64,000 nt of DNA from assembly GCF_007829335.1 (NCBI RefSeq), contig NZ_VIWO01000003.1:682001-746000 (forward strand). Direction: 5' to 3'. The stretch comes from Chitinophaga polysaccharea (GTDB lineage Bacteria; Bacteroidota; Bacteroidia; Chitinophagales; Chitinophagaceae). The position numbers were made by a program, and so were the translations under genes. Of the stretch, positions 1-8,544 are shown piece after piece (the first letter of the stretch is position 1; every line of letters starts with the position of its first letter). The notes under the pieces were generated by a model that was not told where the DNA came from, searched no databases, and saw only the letters and a list, made by a program, of their open reading frames with translations.

Positions 1-989
1 AAGGCGAGTGGTGGCCTAAAGCTTCTGTTCAAACAGTTCGCCCGGCGCTTACTATTCAGCCAGTACGTATCAGTAGGGCTAAAAAAGCAGAAGATCCTAC
101 AAATAAGGCAATATGGAAATCGCTGCCTGCCGGCGCTTCTTTACCGGCCCTTGATATCAACGATTTCAGGTACAGTCTTTACAGGACAGCATTTCAATTA
201 ACATCTGCCGAAACCGGGAAAGAAAAATTTCTGCTATTTAATATGTTTACGCGCGACATCGTTTCTGTAACAGTGAATGGTGTCCCTGCAAAAAGACTGT
301 TTCCGGAAAAAGCGGATGCTCAGACCTGGGTTACACGTGGCGCAGATGAACGGATCAGGGCCAACGAATTCGACAACCGTTTTGATGTAGCCGGATTACT
401 GAAGGAAGGGGCTAATGAAATAATAGTGGCCTATGAAAATTTAGGACATGCCCATGGTTATGTACCTATGGAAGAACCTGCAGGAATCCGGGCAGGCGGA
501 CTATCAGTAACAGATACCTTGTTGTCGCATCCCTTAAACTGGGAGTACGCTGCCGATGTAGCGGGTGTTACGCAAAATTACTGGCAGTCAGCTTTTGATG
601 CATCCGGTTGGGAAAACATTGGACTCGATATTACTGGTGAAATACCACGTAAAGGAAACAGGGTACAGCCTAAAGGAACACAAACGGGTTTGTTTACCTG
701 GTATCGTATTGAATTTTCACTTCCGGATGTTCCGGCCGGTGTCTGGGTGCCCTGGATGGCGCGCATCAATGCCTCCGGCAATGGTTTTATGTGGTTGAAT
801 GGTCATAATATTGGCCGGCATTGGGAAGCAGGGCCGCAACGGGAATTTTATCTGCCGGAATGCTGGCTGAATATGGGTAAGCAGAAAAAGAATATACTTA
901 CATTTGGCCTCCGGCAAACGAGCAATGGCGCGCAATTACATGCAGTAGCAATTATACCGGGTATCGCTGATGCCATGCTCAGGCACTAA
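1..989 (+). CDS. C-terminal part of a GH35-type beta-galactosidase (5' end outside window)
   Basis: The reading frame is open from the left edge (frame starting at base 3) to the TAA at 987-989, so only the last ~329 residues are seen. The segment WLNGHNIGRHWEAGPQ followed by FYLPECWL is the jelly-roll signature near the C-terminus of GH35 beta-galactosidases (GH2 enzymes have similar sandwiches). The catalytic barrel with its two glutamates lies upstream and cannot be checked. The likely role is removal of terminal beta-linked galactose in the periplasm or at the cell surface. The GH43 gene starts 16 bases downstream, so the two are probably co-transcribed. An ATG at 243 is in frame but internal, because clear coding sequence precedes it. 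Confidence 0.8.
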   Translation, partial: GEWWPKASVQTVRPALTIQPVRISRAKKAEDPTNKAIWKSLPAGASLPALDINDFRYSLYRTAFQLTSAETGKEKFLLFNMFTRDIVSVTVNGVPAKRLFPEKADAQTWVTRGADERIRANEFDNRFDVAGLLKEGANEIIVAYENLGHAHGYVPMEEPAGIRAGGLSVTDTLLSHPLNWEYAADVAGVTQNYWQSAFDASGWENIGLDITGEIPRKGNRVQPKGTQTGLFTWYRIEFSLPDVPAGVWVPWMARINASGNGFMWLNGHNIGRHWEAGPQREFYLPECWLNMGKQKKNILTFGLRQTSNGAQLHAVAIIPGIADAMLRH

Positions 990-1005
990 AACATTTACAG
1001 TAACA

Positions 1006-2619
1006 ATGAAAAAATTATTATTCCCGCTTTTCCTGATTTCAATGTCGGCAATTCCTGGCATTGCTTCAGCGCAGAAAACAGGTAACTCTACCGGATGGAC
1101 AGCAGATAACGGCAACGGAACATTTACCAACCCACTGCAATGGGGCGATTGGCCGGATCCGGATGTAATCCGGGTGGATGATTGGTTTTATATGATATCT
1201 ACGAGTATGCACTATGTACCGGGATGTCCCATCATACGATCAAAGGACCTGGTGAACTGGGAAATGGCAGGCTATGCAGTAGCGCGCTACGATGAAGACC
1301 CAAGATATGATATGAAGGGAGGTACGCTATATCTCAATGGCTCCTGGGCGGCCACTATCCGGCATCATAACGGTTTGTTCTATGTGGGATTCTGTACCCC
1401 GTATGGATGGGGCACTGAAAAGGGACATTTTTCTATCTGCACCGCTAAAGACGTGAAAGGGCCCTGGACGCGCACTATCTTCCCTGAATTTCTGTACGAC
1501 CCGGGATTGTTTTTTGATGATGATGGAAGGGTATATGTAGTACATGGACAGGGAACTTTATACCTGACCGAGCTTGCGGCCGATGCACTGTCGGTGAAAG
1601 AAAAGGCTGTAAAGATCTGGCAGGGAGGAATTAAGCGCCCGCAGGGATCTTCAGCGCCCAACGACAGTTACGGTATGGAAGGATCTCATGTGTATAAGAT
1701 CAATGGTTACTACTATATCACCAATCCTGCCGGAGGCACGGAAGGATGGCAGGTTTGTTTGCGCAGCAAATCGATTACAGGCCCTTATGAGTCAAAAATC
1801 ATTTACCAGGATGAAAGCTCATATCCCAACAATGGCTTACACCAGGGAGGGCTGGTACAATTGAAAAACGGTGACTGGTGGTTTATCATCATGCAGGATC
1901 GTGGTCCTATCGGGCGGGTACCGCATTTGTTGCCGGTGAAGTGGGTAGATGGATGGCCGATATTGGGTGATAACGGGAAAGGATTTGTTACCGGGAAAAA
2001 ACCGGATGTAGGAAAAACATTTGCAGTAAAAGCGCCTGCTACCACGGATGAGTTTAATACTACGCCATTGGGGCTTCAATGGCAATGGAATCATAATCCC
2101 GACAATAGCAAATGGTCGCTCACTGAAAGAAAAGGATATATGCGCCTGCATGCTTCTTATGCAACTAACTGGAAGGAGGCACGCAATACGCTTACACAGC
2201 GGGTGCAGGGACCTTCCAGTACAGGTATAGTGGAAATGGATATTGCCGGGTTAAAAGACGGGGATATAGCAGGCCTGGGCATTTTTGAAGAACCATATGC
2301 TTTTATTGGTATCAGAAAAGAGGCGGCCGGTGCTCAGCTGGTAATGGTCAATGATGGGAAAGTGATAGACAGTATTGCGGCAATAGCACAGAAAAACATT
2401 TGGTTCCGCGCGGCGGCAACAGATAAAGGGTTTATAGCCAGCTTTTCCTATAGCCTGGATGGCAAGCGCTTTATACCTTTTGGCAATCAGCTGAAAATGG
2501 GGCTGGGCTTGCCGTGGACAGCCAACCGTTTTGCCCTCTTTAACTTTAATACTATTACCGGAAATGAAGGTGGTTATGCTGATTTTAACTGGTTTCATTT
2601 TACTGGTGGAAGACAATAA
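1006..2619 (+). CDS. GH43 family glycoside hydrolase (beta-xylosidase / arabinofuranosidase-like), secreted
   Basis: The product has about 537 residues. A signal peptide (MKKLLFPLFLISMSAIPGIA, cleavage near SAQ) argues for the ATG at 1006 rather than the in-frame ATG at 970, which overlaps the upstream gene. The N-terminal part is a five-bladed GH43 propeller: WPDPDVIRVDDWFYM carries the catalytic base (Asp51), DPGLFFDDDG the pKa-modulating Asp165, and EGSHVYKINGYYYI the general acid Glu225. All three GH43 residues are present. The C-terminal ~200 residues form a beta-sandwich of the xylosidase C-terminal type. It probably cleaves xylose or arabinose side chains from plant polysaccharides together with the upstream beta-galactosidase. 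Exact substrate is not deducible. Confidence 0.88.
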   Translation: MKKLLFPLFLISMSAIPGIASAQKTGNSTGWTADNGNGTFTNPLQWGDWPDPDVIRVDDWFYMISTSMHYVPGCPIIRSKDLVNWEMAGYAVARYDEDPRYDMKGGTLYLNGSWAATIRHHNGLFYVGFCTPYGWGTEKGHFSICTAKDVKGPWTRTIFPEFLYDPGLFFDDDGRVYVVHGQGTLYLTELAADALSVKEKAVKIWQGGIKRPQGSSAPNDSYGMEGSHVYKINGYYYITNPAGGTEGWQVCLRSKSITGPYESKIIYQDESSYPNNGLHQGGLVQLKNGDWWFIIMQDRGPIGRVPHLLPVKWVDGWPILGDNGKGFVTGKKPDVGKTFAVKAPATTDEFNTTPLGLQWQWNHNPDNSKWSLTERKGYMRLHASYATNWKEARNTLTQRVQGPSSTGIVEMDIAGLKDGDIAGLGIFEEPYAFIGIRKEAAGAQLVMVNDGKVIDSIAAIAQKNIWFRAAATDKGFIASFSYSLDGKRFIPFGNQLKMGLGLPWTANRFALFNFNTITGNEGGYADFNWFHFTGGRQ

Positions 2620-2671
2620 GCAGTAAAAAAGAAAGATGCTTTTATTAATAGCACGTGGAATAGCTCAACCT

Positions 2672-2702
2672 GGCCCCCCGTTCCCGGGGGGCCATTTTTT
2701 TG
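2672..2702 (+). terminator. Strong intrinsic terminator after the GH35-GH43 genes
   Basis: An 8-bp GC stem, ggcccccc (2672-2679) and ggggggcc (2686-2693), closes a 6-base loop and is followed by a T run (2695-2701). It lies 52 bases after the GH43 stop and isolates that operon from the sigma-factor operon downstream. Confidence 0.85.
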
Positions 2703-2940
2703 CCATAACTTTTTCTCCGGGCAATAAATCCGTTGCAAAAAAAACATATAAAATAAATCATTTTTGATGTAGTTTTATAGGAAGTAGCCCAATACTTTAG
2801 CAAGCATGTGGGTTTGTATGCCTGATGAAAAAGAGTAGGGGCTACCAGCGACATTATTGTCTTGCCGGCTACGGCAGTTTTATTCAATCGCCAGAAAATC
2901 TGCATTTTTAACGTACTAACTTGAGGTGCTTGCCTGTGCT
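2703..2940. other. AT-rich intergenic region upstream of sigma-factor gene 1
   Basis: No convincing coding sequence on either strand. It should hold the promoter of the locus 1 sigma gene. No TTG/TAnnTTTG pair with good spacing stands out by eye. Confidence 0.5.
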
Positions 2941-3522
2941 ATGGTTTTAGAAGTATTAGATGATGAGGATTGTTATAACCGGTTAAGGGCAGGAGACGAA
3001 TCCGCGTTTCGCCACCTTATCGGTGTATATGGACCTGTGCTTTGTCGTTATGCAGATCGAATCATCATGAACAATGCTGCCGCAGAGGATATTGTAACGG
3101 AGGTATTGGTGAAAGTGTGGGAGAAGCGTGAGACGTTTCACTCATTTACCAACGTGAAAAGATTCTTTTATGTAGCTGCCCGGAATGCTTCCCTACAGTA
3201 TATCAGGGACCGGCAGCGGGAACAGCGGAAATTCGAAGCATTTAATGAGACGCATACAGACATCGCCGTAGATGAGGTAATTTATGCAGAAATGATGGCA
3301 GCACTACAGAAAGCCATCGCCGCATTGCCAGCCAAAATGCGGGAAGTATTTGTCCTGGGATATGTACACCAGCTTAGCAACCAGGAAATAGCTACACGAT
3401 TAAATCTTTCGGACCAAACGGTTCGTAATCAGAAAACAAAAGCCCTCTCCATTATCAGGAACAAATTAGGACAGCAGTCTCATTTGGAAATTTACCTTGC
3501 ATTATTACTGTTGTTACGGTAA
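2941..3522 (+). CDS. ECF RNA polymerase sigma factor (sigma-70 family), locus 1
   Basis: About 193 residues. Region 2 (AAEDIVTEVLVKVWEKRETF) contacts the -10 element, and region 4 (LPAKMREVFVLGYVHQLSNQ, then EIATRLNLSDQTVRNQ) carries the -35 helix-turn-helix. Length and the hydrophobic C-terminal tail (LALLLLLR) are usual for FecI-like sigma factors of Bacteroidota. ATG at 2941 is preferred; a GTG at 2926 is also in frame. The FecR anti-sigma gene and a SusC/SusD pair follow on the same strand, so this factor should be released by FecR upon ligand binding to SusC and then transcribe the locus. Confidence 0.92.
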   Translation: MVLEVLDDEDCYNRLRAGDESAFRHLIGVYGPVLCRYADRIIMNNAAAEDIVTEVLVKVWEKRETFHSFTNVKRFFYVAARNASLQYIRDRQREQRKFEAFNETHTDIAVDEVIYAEMMAALQKAIAALPAKMREVFVLGYVHQLSNQEIATRLNLSDQTVRNQKTKALSIIRNKLGQQSHLEIYLALLLLLR

Positions 3523-3590
3523 CAGGCCAGTATTAGCTACCATGGCTCATTAGAACACTTATTCCGGTGTTGCTGGTGGTCCGGTTTATA

Positions 3591-3660
3591 TTTTTTTTAA
3601 AAAAAACTGCGGAATCAATGGTACAAACCGTACCAGGCGGCGTTGTTATTGTAGATAGAA
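3591..3660 (+). promoter_or_regulatory. Candidate ECF-dependent promoter between sigma and fecR (locus 1)
   Basis: A run of eight T then eight A (3591-3606) is followed by the dyad TGGTAC-aaacc-GTACCA (3619-3635) and by CGTTGTTATTGTAGATAGA. The sigma-fecR gaps of loci 2 and 3 show the same order: A/T run, short dyad or GC-rich patch, then a TTGATAT-like block. Autoregulation by the cognate ECF factor is inferred, not shown. Confidence 0.35.
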
Positions 3661-3676
3661 AATTCCTTTGCATGTC

Positions 3677-4930
3677 ATGAAAGAAGAACGGATCGACGAA
3701 GCGTTGCGCATAGCAGCCTTGATACAACAACTGAGAGCCGGGAGAATTACGGAAGAGGAATTGCAGGTATTGAAAGCCTGGATAGCGGCAGACAAAGCAA
3801 ATGAAGCCACATTCCGTCAGCTCAGTGATCCTGTTTATTGGAAAGACGAGTTACAGGCTATCAGTAAATATGATATCAATGCACTGACGCAAAGAATCTT
3901 TACATCAGCGAATCTGCCGCTGCCGGCACCGTATGCGGGTGCCGACCGCCCTGCCGTTGGCCTGTGGCGCCGGCCTGTTTTTTGGAAATGGAGCGCTGCT
4001 GCTGCCGTGCTGTGTTTTACGCTTATCGCGATCAGGCATATTACTACCCGGCAAACGGGTAAGCATGCATATGAGCCTGTAGCTGGCGGGGTGCAGATAA
4101 ATCCAGGTGGTAATAAAGCTACGTTGGTATTGGGGAATGGCGCCATGGTAGCCTTGAAGGATAGTACTGCTGATACCGTGGCCATGCAAGGTGGCAGCCT
4201 GGTTGCCCAGCAGAAGGCAGGCGTGTTAGTATATCACAAAGCTGATGCGGTTACGCAGGGCGAGATCTGGAATACGGTAGCTACCCCCAAAGGAGGTAAG
4301 TATGAAGTGGTACTATCTGATGGTACGCACGTTTTTCTTAACGCCGCCTCCACGGTGAAGTTCCCGGTGCCCTTTAATAAATATAACAGGGAAGTGGTAT
4401 TGACAGGAGAGGCTTATTTTGAAGTGGCACATGCCTCAGGAGAAAAGGAGGAATGGCCTTTCCTGGTAAAAATACGGCGTGCCGGTGATGATGGAGGAGT
4501 GGTAAAAGTATTGGGCACTCATTTTAATATCATGGCCTATGATGATGAAAAGGTCGTAAAAACGACCCTGGTAGAAGGTTCGGTAAATATGCGCAAAGGT
4601 GTAAATGCGGTAACGCTGAAACCCGGACAGCAATCGCTGTGGTTCCCACAAACCAATACACTCCAGGTGAAACCTGCTGACCTCGAGGCAGAAATTGCCT
4701 GGAAGAAAGGACGATTCCTGTTCAGGTCTACCGATATAGAAACCATTATGAGGCAATTGTCGCGGTGGTACGATGTAACCGTCGACTACAACGGAGATAT
4801 GACAGATATCCGTTTTGCCGGAAATATAGAAAGAAAAGAAAATATCAGGGAATTAATAGAAATACTGGAAGCAGACGGCCGATTACGCTTCCAGATCACA
4901 GGGAACAAAATTATCGTATCACGTATTTAA
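3677..4930 (+). CDS. FecR-type anti-sigma / signal-transfer protein, locus 1
   Basis: About 417 residues. The N-terminal cytoplasmic part (to ~residue 100) should bind the sigma factor. A single membrane helix (SAAAAVLCFTLIAI) follows, then the periplasmic FecR domain (TPKGGKYEVVLSDGTHVFLN; REVVLTGEAYFEVAH) and a C-terminal DUF4974-like domain (FLFRSTDIETIMRQLSRWYD) that contacts the STN domain of SusC. ATG at 3677 is chosen; an in-frame TTG at 3668 is less likely. It lies between the sigma gene and susC, the canonical order for a trans-envelope regulatory triad. Confidence 0.92.
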   Translation: MKEERIDEALRIAALIQQLRAGRITEEELQVLKAWIAADKANEATFRQLSDPVYWKDELQAISKYDINALTQRIFTSANLPLPAPYAGADRPAVGLWRRPVFWKWSAAAAVLCFTLIAIRHITTRQTGKHAYEPVAGGVQINPGGNKATLVLGNGAMVALKDSTADTVAMQGGSLVAQQKAGVLVYHKADAVTQGEIWNTVATPKGGKYEVVLSDGTHVFLNAASTVKFPVPFNKYNREVVLTGEAYFEVAHASGEKEEWPFLVKIRRAGDDGGVVKVLGTHFNIMAYDDEKVVKTTLVEGSVNMRKGVNAVTLKPGQQSLWFPQTNTLQVKPADLEAEIAWKKGRFLFRSTDIETIMRQLSRWYDVTVDYNGDMTDIRFAGNIERKENIRELIEILEADGRLRFQITGNKIIVSRI

Positions 4931-4977
4931 GAATAAGGAGGAACAATGAAATAGTACCATTACACCACGTATCAACC

Positions 4978-5071
4978 AAAAAAATAAACCGGAACCCGCG
5001 GCCAGGCGGTATTCCGGTAGTAATGTCCGCTTTTTAGACAAGGCGTAGTAATCCTGTTATCAAAAACGAAA
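4978..5071 (-). ncRNA. Candidate antisense RNA opposite the susC leader (locus 1), with terminator
   Basis: Read on the minus strand, the stem ACCGGAA/TTCCGGT (4988-4994 with 5012-5018) encloses an inner CCGC/GCGG stem (4996-4999 with 5006-5009) and is followed by TTTATTTTTTT (4978-4987). That is a strong intrinsic terminator pointing away from susC, between fecR and susC on the strand opposite to both. A minus-strand TATATTTG (5077-5084) matches the TAnnTTTG -7 element and touches the susC ATG at 5084. The nearest upstream TTG lies only 14 bases away (5099-5101), shorter than the usual ~19-21. A transcript of about 90 nt is inferred. Confidence 0.5.
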
Positions 5072-5083
5072 CTATACAAATAT

Positions 5084-8000
5084 ATGTATTTGCACGTGCA
5101 AAACGCGCGCTCATTTTATTGGAGTTGGCGCAGAACCAGAATCTTGCTACACATCGTTATGAGACTTGCTTTTTTTGTTATGTTGGTTGCTTGCCTGCAA
5201 GTCAGGGGCAACGCGTATTCGCAAAAGATTAGCATATCCGCGAAAAACCTGTCATTGGAAAAAATCTTTTGGGTAATCGGCCAGCAGAGCGGATATCAGA
5301 TTATATACAATCCCGACCTGCTCAAAGATGCGGCCAATATTGACCTGAACGTAAAGGATGCATCCTTGCGGGACGCCCTGGATATATGCCTTGAAAAACG
5401 AGGGATTACCTACGTTGTCAGGTATAATACCATTATATTGAAAAAATCGCCGACAGGTGCGTCAGGAGAAGAAAGCGCTCCCGCTCCTCCTATGACCGTC
5501 CGCGGGCATGTTACGGATGAAAAAGGACAACCCCTGGAAAGAGTAGGCGTACAGGAGAAAGGTACGGCCAATGGCGTTTATTCCGACAAAAAAGGAGAAT
5601 TCGTGATCCAGGTGAAAGACGGACATGCTATCCTGTTGTTTAAATACCTGGGATATGCCACGAAGGAGTTGCCGGTAAATAATCAAACCTACCTGGAAGT
5701 ACAGCTTGCACCATCTTCCATCGGCATCGACTCCGTAGTAGTAACGGGATTCAATACCAGGCAAAAGAAGATCAGTATCGTAGGCGCTATTACCACTATT
5801 TCTCCACAGGAATTAAAAACGCCTTCCAGTACCTTGTCTTCCTCTTTTGCGGGTAGATTATCGGGAGTTATCGCCAGGCAGTCTACCGGTGAACCCGGTA
5901 GCGGCGCCCAGTTCTGGATCCGTGGCGTATCCACTTATGGAGGAACCGGTGCATTGATCTTCCTTAATGGAGTGGAAATATCTGCGGGCGACCTTAATAG
6001 TATTGACCCCAGCAATATAGAAAGTTTCTCTATCCTGAAAGATGCTTCTTCTACTGCATTGTATGGCGCCCGGGGTGCCAATGGTGTAATACTGATAGAA
6101 ACCAAACGTGGTAAAATTATGGACAAACCAAAGATTTCCGGATTGGTGGAAAGCTCTGTGTCTTCTCCAACAAAGATCGTGAAGTTTACAGACGGCGTGT
6201 CATATATGAAACTATATAACGAAGCGCTGCGTAATGATAACCCTTACAATGCGGATCGTTACTCGCAGGAGAAGATCAACGGTACTGCACAGGGATTAGA
6301 TCCTTACATCTACCCAAATATCGATTGGTATAAAATGTTGTTTAAGGATTATGCGTTTAGCCACCACGCTAACCTCAACGTGCAGGGCGGCGGACAGGTA
6401 GCGCGTTATTACATGGGAATAGCCTATTATAAAGACATGGGTATATTGAACAACGGCCTGTTGACCGGGTTCAAAAATAACATTGATAACAACCGTTTCA
6501 ATTTCGTAAATAATGTGAGTGTAAAAGCTACGAAAACCACGGAACTGGAGCTGAATATCAATGCAGACTATTACAGGAACACCGGACCTGCCACCAGCGC
6601 TTCTTCCTTGTTTGGTAGTGTAATGGGGGCCAACGGTGTAGATTTTCCGGCCTTTTATCCTACCCCCGCTGATGGTGCATTGGATCACATTTATTTCGGT
6701 AACAAAACAGATGGCTTCCTGACCGCCAATACCCGCGACAATCCGTACGCGGACATGATCAAGGGATATAGCCAGTCGGCTGCTTCAACACTGTTGACCA
6801 CTTTGAGGGGAAAACAGGACCTGAACATGATTACCAAAGGTTTGAGTTTCAATGCACTCATTTCATTCAAAAACTGGGCCAGCAGCAGTATTACGAGAAC
6901 CTATACGCCCTACTACTATACCTTGGACAGTTACCGTAAAGATGCCGATGGTAAATATATTTATAACCTGAACTGGATTGCTGCCGCGGGTGGCTCTACG
7001 GCGCTGGGCCAGTCGGGCGATAATAGCGGAGACAGAACACTGTACATGCAAACGACGTTGAACTATAATCGCATGTTCAATGACAAACATGATGTGTCTG
7101 GTATGTTGGTGTTTTTAAGAAATGAATACAATACCAATACGCCTGGTGGTAACATTGTAGATGCGTTGCCATCGCGTAAACAGGGATGGGCGGGCCGTTT
7201 GGCGTATGGATATGATTCGCGCTATTACCTGGAAGCCAACCTCGGTTATACGGGTTCTGAAAACTTTGCAGCCGGACACCGCTATGGTTTCTTCCCCGCA
7301 GGAGGTATTTCCTGGGTAGCCTCCAATGAGTCGTTCTTTAAAACAGCCACATGGACTAGCCATATTAACCTGTTGAAAGTACGCGCTTCCTACGGGTTGT
7401 CAGGTAACGACCAGATAGGGGGCGACCGCTTTCCCTACCTCAGCGTCGTGAATATGAATAGTGGCAACGGTTTTACCACCGGGTACAACTTCGATAACGG
7501 GATGTCTGGTATCCAGATTACCCGCTATCCTAATAACAATATTCAATGGGAGATCAGTAAAAAGTTGAATGTTGGATTGGATTTAGGTTTGTTTAACGAC
7601 CTAACCCTCAACCTGGACTGGTTCCGGGAAATGCGTACCAATATCTATCAGCAGCGTGGTACCATACCCGCTACGGCTGGTGTATCGAGTGCATTGCCTT
7701 ATTCCAATATCGGACGGGTGCTGAACCATGGTATAGATGCTACCTTGTTGTATAATCATACTATCAACAGGGACCTGGCGGTATCGTTCCGCGGTACATT
7801 TACTTACGCGCGTAACAAGATATTGTATTACGACCAGCCAAATTATGCTGCCTTGGGGCTTGGTAACCTTTCATATATGGGACATCCGCTGAATACCAAT
7901 TTCGGGCTGGTGGCCGAGCGTTTGTTTATTGATGATAAAGAAGCAGCCAGCAGTCCTGTATTTATTGCTTCCCATGCCGGTGATATCAAGTACAAGGATA

Positions 8001-8512
8001 TCAACGGCGACGGCTCTATCAACAACAACGACCGGGTGGCAATGGGATGGCCCAGAGTGCCGGAAATTGTATATGGTGCAGGGTTTACTGTTACCTACAA
8101 GAAGTTTGATGTGGGCGTTTTCTTCCAGGGGTTATCGCATATGTCTGATTACATCAATGGGTTCCGGCCTTTCGGACGTGCGCAAAACAACCTGATAGCT
8201 GCTATTGCAGCCGATCACTGGTCGCCAGACAACCAAAACCTCTATGCTTTCTACCCAAGGTTAACAGCGTTGGAGTCGGCTCCCAACAATGAACAATCTT
8301 CTTCCTGGTGGTTGCGTGACTTCTCTTTCCTGCGCCTGAAGCAAGTGGAAATAGGCTATAACCCGGCGAAGATTGCCAGGATATACCTGAGAGGCATTAA
8401 CCTGCTTACGTTTTCCAAATTTAAATTATGGGACCCTGAACAAGGGGGCGGTAATGGTTTAGGATATCCTCCACAGGCAGTAGTCAATTTAGGCGCGCAG
8501 TTTAATCTCTGA
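5084..8512 (+). CDS. SusC/RagA-type TonB-dependent outer-membrane receptor with STN domain, locus 1
   Basis: 1142 residues. A long N-terminal leader ends in a signal peptide near residues 25-47. The STN domain follows (LSLEKIFWVIGQQSGYQIIY), then a carboxypeptidase-like regulatory domain (VRGHVTDEKGQPLERVGV), the plug (VVVTGFNTRQKKI; DASSTALYGARGANGVILIE) and a 22-stranded barrel to the C-terminus. The STN domain marks it as a transducer talking to FecR and the sigma factor upstream. It pairs with the SusD protein encoded 32 bases downstream and should import a ligand across the outer membrane using TonB. The ligand is unknown; a discoidin lipoprotein and a metalloprotease in the same operon suggest a glycoprotein or peptide product. 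Confidence 0.93.
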   Translation: MYLHVQNARSFYWSWRRTRILLHIVMRLAFFVMLVACLQVRGNAYSQKISISAKNLSLEKIFWVIGQQSGYQIIYNPDLLKDAANIDLNVKDASLRDALDICLEKRGITYVVRYNTIILKKSPTGASGEESAPAPPMTVRGHVTDEKGQPLERVGVQEKGTANGVYSDKKGEFVIQVKDGHAILLFKYLGYATKELPVNNQTYLEVQLAPSSIGIDSVVVTGFNTRQKKISIVGAITTISPQELKTPSSTLSSSFAGRLSGVIARQSTGEPGSGAQFWIRGVSTYGGTGALIFLNGVEISAGDLNSIDPSNIESFSILKDASSTALYGARGANGVILIETKRGKIMDKPKISGLVESSVSSPTKIVKFTDGVSYMKLYNEALRNDNPYNADRYSQEKINGTAQGLDPYIYPNIDWYKMLFKDYAFSHHANLNVQGGGQVARYYMGIAYYKDMGILNNGLLTGFKNNIDNNRFNFVNNVSVKATKTTELELNINADYYRNTGPATSASSLFGSVMGANGVDFPAFYPTPADGALDHIYFGNKTDGFLTANTRDNPYADMIKGYSQSAASTLLTTLRGKQDLNMITKGLSFNALISFKNWASSSITRTYTPYYYTLDSYRKDADGKYIYNLNWIAAAGGSTALGQSGDNSGDRTLYMQTTLNYNRMFNDKHDVSGMLVFLRNEYNTNTPGGNIVDALPSRKQGWAGRLAYGYDSRYYLEANLGYTGSENFAAGHRYGFFPAGGISWVASNESFFKTATWTSHINLLKVRASYGLSGNDQIGGDRFPYLSVVNMNSGNGFTTGYNFDNGMSGIQITRYPNNNIQWEISKKLNVGLDLGLFNDLTLNLDWFREMRTNIYQQRGTIPATAGVSSALPYSNIGRVLNHGIDATLLYNHTINRDLAVSFRGTFTYARNKILYYDQPNYAALGLGNLSYMGHPLNTNFGLVAERLFIDDKEAASSPVFIASHAGDIKYKDINGDGSINNNDRVAMGWPRVPEIVYGAGFTVTYKKFDVGVFFQGLSHMSDYINGFRPFGRAQNNLIAAIAADHWSPDNQNLYAFYPRLTALESAPNNEQSSSWWLRDFSFLRLKQVEIGYNPAKIARIYLRGINLLTFSKFKLWDPEQGGGNGLGYPPQAVVNLGAQFNL

Positions 8513-8544
8513 TAACATCCATTCATCAGCTGAAAAAGAAAATT

